A stretch of 15,910 bases of DNA, taken from Lachnospiraceae bacterium UBA7060 (GTDB lineage: Bacteria; Bacillota; Clostridia; Lachnospirales; Lachnospiraceae). The translations under genes and the position numbers were made by a program. The stretch spans positions 1-15,910 of the forward strand of contig DLAA01000106.1 of assembly GCA_002493835.1 (NCBI GenBank), in the 5' to 3' direction. Positions within the stretch are counted from its first letter, which is position 1, and each line of letters opens with the position of its first letter. The notes under the pieces are model-generated. The model saw only the letters and a program-made list of their open reading frames with translations, made no database searches and was not told the origin of the DNA. This document shows positions 13,049 through 15,910 of the stretch, piece after piece.

Positions 13049-13861
13049 ATGAAGAGGGTTATGTTAACTGTTGCCTATGATGGGACAGACTATTGCGGAT
13101 GGCAGGTGCAGCCGGGAAAAGAAACCATCGAAGGCGAGTTGAATCGTGCGCTCTCGGCGCTGACCGGGGAAGTGATTGAAGTGATCGGTGCCAGCCGCAC
13201 CGATTCTGGGGTGCATGCTTTAGGTAATATCGCTGTGTTTGACACAGATAGTCCCATCCCCGCAGAAAAATTTTCCTATGCATTAAACCAGCGGCTCCCG
13301 GAGGACATTCGAATCCAGAGGTCGGAGGAAGTGTCTGCAAATTTTCATCCGAGACACTGTGAAAGCAGGAAGACGTATGAGTATCGGATTTATAACGCGC
13401 CTTTTCCGCTGCCGACAGTGCGTCTCTATACGCATTTCACATATGTGCCGCTCAATGTTGACTTAATGAGTCAAGGAGCTGTTTTTCTTGTAGGAGAACA
13501 TGATTTTAAGAGTTTTTGCAGTGTGGACACGCAGGCGCAGTCCACAGTGCGGCGGGTGGACAGTGTAGAGGTGCAGGAGGCAGAGGATAGTTGGCGCCGC
13601 CCCTCGGAATTTGGTGGATTGCGATCCGGAAGGCAGATCGTTATCCGGGTGACAGGCAGAGGTTTTCTATATAATATGGTTAGAATTATTGCGGGGACTC
13701 TGATAGAAGTCGGAAGAGGGCATATAGCGCCACAGCAGGTAGAGGAAATTTTGGAGGCGAAGAACAGACAGAAGGCGGGGCCTACGGCGCCAGCATGCGG
13801 CTTGACGCTAGTAGGTTATGAATTCCCGGAGGAGGAAATAGATGGCAACAGTCTTAAATAA
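13049..13861 (+). CDS. truA: tRNA pseudouridine(38-40) synthase TruA
   Basis: A 270-residue TruA, which converts uridines 38-40 in the tRNA anticodon arm to pseudouridine. The catalytic Asp52 lies in GASRTDSGVHA (47-57). Other conserved pieces are AYDGTDYCGWQVQP near the start, FHPRHCESRKTYEYRI, and GRGFLYNMVRIIAGTL near the C-terminus. A short insert (about 168-187, EDSWRRPSEFGG) lengthens the second half slightly. GAAGGA precedes ATG. In many Firmicutes truA directly precedes rplM, but here a membrane protein gene that overlaps its last 20 bases has come between. Confidence 0.96.
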   Translation: MKRVMLTVAYDGTDYCGWQVQPGKETIEGELNRALSALTGEVIEVIGASRTDSGVHALGNIAVFDTDSPIPAEKFSYALNQRLPEDIRIQRSEEVSANFHPRHCESRKTYEYRIYNAPFPLPTVRLYTHFTYVPLNVDLMSQGAVFLVGEHDFKSFCSVDTQAQSTVRRVDSVEVQEAEDSWRRPSEFGGLRSGRQIVIRVTGRGFLYNMVRIIAGTLIEVGRGHIAPQQVEEILEAKNRQKAGPTAPACGLTLVGYEFPEEEIDGNSLK

Positions 13862-15206
13862 AGTCAGAAAGTATGTCAGAGAGAATGCTCTGTTTTCTGT
13901 TTTTATAGCAGTCACAGCATTTCTCATGCTGTTTTGTATCGTGTGGGTATATCATATCAAGGTTTTGAATGCACCCAAGGTGTATTCGGATGGTTTTGGC
14001 TATTATTTGTATCTTCCAGCCTTGGTTTATAATGACTTTAGTTTTGGTTTTATAGAGGGCTGGGAACATCCCTTCGAATTAAAGCAGGTAGCAGGTGGTA
14101 TGATTGATAAATATCCGGTAGGGGTGGCAATTATGGAAAGCCCTTTCTTCTTTTTGGCACATGGCATTTCGCTTGTCCGTGATCTGCTGACAGGCAGCGT
14201 GACAGCTACCGGATATACCAATCTCTACCAATACATGATTTTGTTTGGCGGGGTTTTTTACTGGGTTGTGGGAACGATGTTATTGTACAGTCTGCTTCGA
14301 AAGCGTCTGGGCTTTTCGTCAAAGACCTCACTTTTTGCCTGTATTGTGATTACTTACGGAACAAATCTGTTCCATTATGCGTCCTACGATGCTTGTTTTT
14401 CCCATGTCTATTCCTATTTCCTGTTTAACCTGTTTCTCTGGTATTTGTGCTGGTATGAGGAACGTGAGAAGGCAAAGAAAAACAGCCTTTTGCATACCTG
14501 CCTATTTGGACTGCTTGCCGGATTGATATTTATGTGCCGTAATACCAATATAGTGTTTGTGGTGACATATATCTTTTATGGGGTTAAAAACTGGGAGGGA
14601 TTGAAGAGAAGAATCATTCTGATTTTGAAGCCGTCCCGGGCGGTACCCATTATATTGACAGGAATACTCACGCTATTTCCACAGCTGCTCTACTGGCATT
14701 CACAGACAGGGCATTGGATTGTGTACTCCTATGGAACGGATGAACCGTTTTATTGGCTGTCCCCGGAAGTGGGAAACTTCTTGTTCAGTGTGCGCAAGGG
14801 ATTATTTTTTTGGAACCCGGTTCTTTTGCTGGCTGTGGTTGGGGTTTTTGCTGCGTATAAGAGGAGACAGCAGCTCTATACAGGGCTGGTGGTTTTTTTG
14901 TTGCTGATTGTTTATGTTTCCAGTGCCTGGTGGTGCTGGTATTACGGGGGAGCTTTTGGACAACGGGTCGCGGTTGATTTTATGTGTCTCTTTGCTATTT
15001 TTATTGCTGTGGTGTTTGACAGGTTGGAGGCGGGAAAGAAGCAGGGGGGAAACAGGCAGAAATTTCTTGGAATAATGGTATACGGCTACTGTGGAATTTG
15101 CATTTTTTGGAATTTACTTTGTATGATAGCTTATTGGTACCGAGTGCTTCCTTCGGATGGAGCAGATTGGAATACAGTCAGAGATATCATAGGAATGATA
15201 GCCTGA
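13842..15206 (+). CDS. Multispanning membrane protein, possible GT-C-type glycosyltransferase
   Basis: This 454-residue protein has roughly ten hydrophobic helices (first about 18-40) and no signal peptide beyond that first helix. After helix 1 comes an acidic, aromatic stretch, KVYSDGFGYYLYLPAL (about 46-61). The place and character of its acidic residue recall the first extracytoplasmic loop of GT-C glycosyltransferases, which use polyprenyl-linked sugars. A later WWCWYYGGAFGQR motif is also seen. This is a fold-level guess; I do not recognise a specific family. GGAGGA lies just before ATG, within truA, and the 20-base overlap implies translational coupling. The substrate is unknown. Confidence 0.75.
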   Translation: MATVLNKVRKYVRENALFSVFIAVTAFLMLFCIVWVYHIKVLNAPKVYSDGFGYYLYLPALVYNDFSFGFIEGWEHPFELKQVAGGMIDKYPVGVAIMESPFFFLAHGISLVRDLLTGSVTATGYTNLYQYMILFGGVFYWVVGTMLLYSLLRKRLGFSSKTSLFACIVITYGTNLFHYASYDACFSHVYSYFLFNLFLWYLCWYEEREKAKKNSLLHTCLFGLLAGLIFMCRNTNIVFVVTYIFYGVKNWEGLKRRIILILKPSRAVPIILTGILTLFPQLLYWHSQTGHWIVYSYGTDEPFYWLSPEVGNFLFSVRKGLFFWNPVLLLAVVGVFAAYKRRQQLYTGLVVFLLLIVYVSSAWWCWYYGGAFGQRVAVDFMCLFAIFIAVVFDRLEAGKKQGGNRQKFLGIMVYGYCGICIFWNLLCMIAYWYRVLPSDGADWNTVRDIIGMIA

Positions 15207-15247
15207 TGGGGTGGCGTTTTTGCTGTAAATTTCTGTATAAAAAGCAG

Positions 15248-15276
15248 TTGACACACGCGGAGGCGTATAATATAAT
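15248..15276 (+). promoter_or_regulatory. Consensus sigma-A promoter of rplM-rpsI
   Basis: A perfect TTGACA (15248-15253), 17 bases, and a perfect TATAAT (15271-15276), with an overlapping second TATAAT at 15266. This is the strongest promoter in the window and fits a highly expressed ribosomal operon. Transcription would start about 15283, leaving a leader of about 160 bases. Confidence 0.92.
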
Positions 15277-15283
15277 AACTAAA

Positions 15284-15445
15284 TGTGACGGATTGTTTGC
15301 AAATGCCTGACCAAGGCCCCGGTGAGGTATTTCATAACATAAATTAAACAAGCACAAACTGCCGTGGAGGGATGCCAAGTGTGGCCGGACATCTGCATGA
15401 GGGTCTTTGGAAACGGCACAGACAGTTACTACGGAGGTAATATTC
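15284..15445 (+). promoter_or_regulatory. Structured rplM leader, probable L13 ribosomal leader element
   Basis: Two structures are visible. First, AAATGCCT (15301-15308) pairs with AGGTATTT (15325-15332), extended by ACC (15310-15312) with GGT (15321-15323). Second, TGCCGT (15360-15365) pairs with ACGGCA (15413-15418), closing a region with smaller internal stems. An L13 leader RNA is known upstream of rplM in Firmicutes and is thought to mediate autoregulation by L13. I assign it by position and complexity, not by a covariance match. GGAGG at 15433-15437 serves rplM. Confidence 0.55.
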
Positions 15446-15874
15446 ATGAAAACATTTATGGCGAGTCCGGCTACGATCGAGAGAAAATGGTACGTAGTTG
15501 ATGCGACTGATATGACATTGGGACGTCTGGCAGCTGAGGTTGCTAAGGTGCTGAGAGGTAAGAATAAGCCGATCTTTACACCCCACATGGATACGGGGGA
15601 TTATGTGATCATCGTCAACGCAGAGAAAGTGAAGGTAACTGGTAAGAAATTGGATCAGAAAATATATTATCATCACTCAGATTACGTTGGCGGCATGAAG
15701 GAAACCACTCTGAAGGAAATGCTGCAGAAACATCCGGAGAGGGTTTTGGAGCATGCGGTGAAGGGTATGCTTCCCAAGGGTCCCCTTGGCAGGCAGATGT
15801 ACAAGAAACTTTTTGTATATGTAGGACCTGAGCACAAGCATGCGGCACAGAAACCTGAAGTGTTAACATTTTAA
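15446..15874 (+). CDS. rplM: 50S ribosomal protein L13
   Basis: A 142-residue L13 of usual length, starting MKTFMASPATIERKWYVVDA with GGAGG eight bases upstream. An ATG 13 codons earlier is only a reading of the leader. Conserved blocks are GRLAAEVAKVLRGKNKP, DTGDYVIIVNAEKVKVTGKK, YHHSDYVGGMKE, VKGMLPKGPLGRQMYKKL and the terminal YVGPEHKHAAQKPE. L13 is an early-assembly protein of the 50S subunit. rpsI follows after 17 bases. Confidence 0.98.
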   Translation: MKTFMASPATIERKWYVVDATDMTLGRLAAEVAKVLRGKNKPIFTPHMDTGDYVIIVNAEKVKVTGKKLDQKIYYHHSDYVGGMKETTLKEMLQKHPERVLEHAVKGMLPKGPLGRQMYKKLFVYVGPEHKHAAQKPEVLTF

Positions 15875-15891
15875 GAAAGGGATAAAGAATC

Positions 15892-15910
15892 ATGGCTAAA
15901 GCAGATAAAT
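15892..15910 (+). CDS. rpsI: 30S ribosomal protein S9, first codons only (partial)
   Basis: An ATG at 15892 follows AGAAAGG at a normal distance and begins MAKADK before the window ends. rplM and rpsI form a nearly universal pair, and S9 proteins often begin with MA followed by a few small or basic residues. The call rests mainly on synteny. Confidence 0.8.

Noticed and set aside
15407..15445. Earlier start for L13
   Set aside because: It lies in the structured leader; the ATG at 15446 has GGAGG and gives the family's normal N-terminus.
1..15910. CRISPR arrays, tRNA or rRNA genes
   Set aside because: No regularly spaced short repeats and no tRNA- or rRNA-like sequence were noticed; the only tandem repeat has two long units.

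Overview
The window comes from a motile, low-to-mid GC Firmicute. It most resembles Lachnospiraceae (Roseburia/Eubacterium-like Clostridia). This is inferred from the S13-S11-S4-alpha-L17 gene order, an L17 with a large internal expansion, RpoA beginning FEFERPNIEVVEI from a GTG codon, Clostridia-type flagellins, and the Firmicute order ecfA1-ecfA2-ecfT-truA-rplM-rpsI. No species can be named from sequence alone.

Layout: the tail of rpmJ (1-31), then rpsM, rpsK, rpsD, rpoA and rplQ (225-3647) form the end of the large ribosomal-protein operon and close with a strong terminator at 3693-3723. Two spacers in it are unusual: an 84-bp-period tandem repeat between rpsK and rpsD, and a terminator-like hairpin between rpsD and rpoA. 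From about 10265 the core resumes with its own promoter: ecfA1-ecfA2-ecfT (energizing module of ECF vitamin/metal importers), truA, a multispanning membrane protein of unknown function, then a consensus promoter and structured leader for rplM-rpsI.

Between rplQ and ecfA1, neighbours in many Firmicutes, lies about 6.6 kb of accessory DNA. It holds (a) a 192-residue catalytic-domain-only tyrosine recombinase flanked by inverted repeats sharing an identical 21-bp core; (b) a CsrA-like RNA-binding protein gene; (c) a flagellin gene whose leader has a hairpin with GGA in the loop and a second GGA in the Shine-Dalgarno; (d) a terminator containing an 11-G run; (e) a second, 679-aa flagellin with a large unrecognised central domain; (f) an unknown 89-aa protein; (g) on the opposite strand, a membrane-anchored M15 (VanY-like) peptidase and a palindrome-rich spacer.

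Main hypothesis: 3834-4646 is an invertible DNA switch. Inside the repeats, next to the left one, is a sigma-D (flagellar sigma)-like promoter that now points away from the flagellin genes. Recombination between the repeats would turn it toward csrA-like-flagellin. The CsrA-like protein could then act on the flagellin leader as CsrA does on hag in Bacillus subtilis. Together these would give two layers of flagellin control, DNA inversion and translational repression, with the poly-G terminator as a possible third. The repeats, recombinase motifs and leader hairpin are seen directly. Inversion, promoter activity and RNA binding are inferred.
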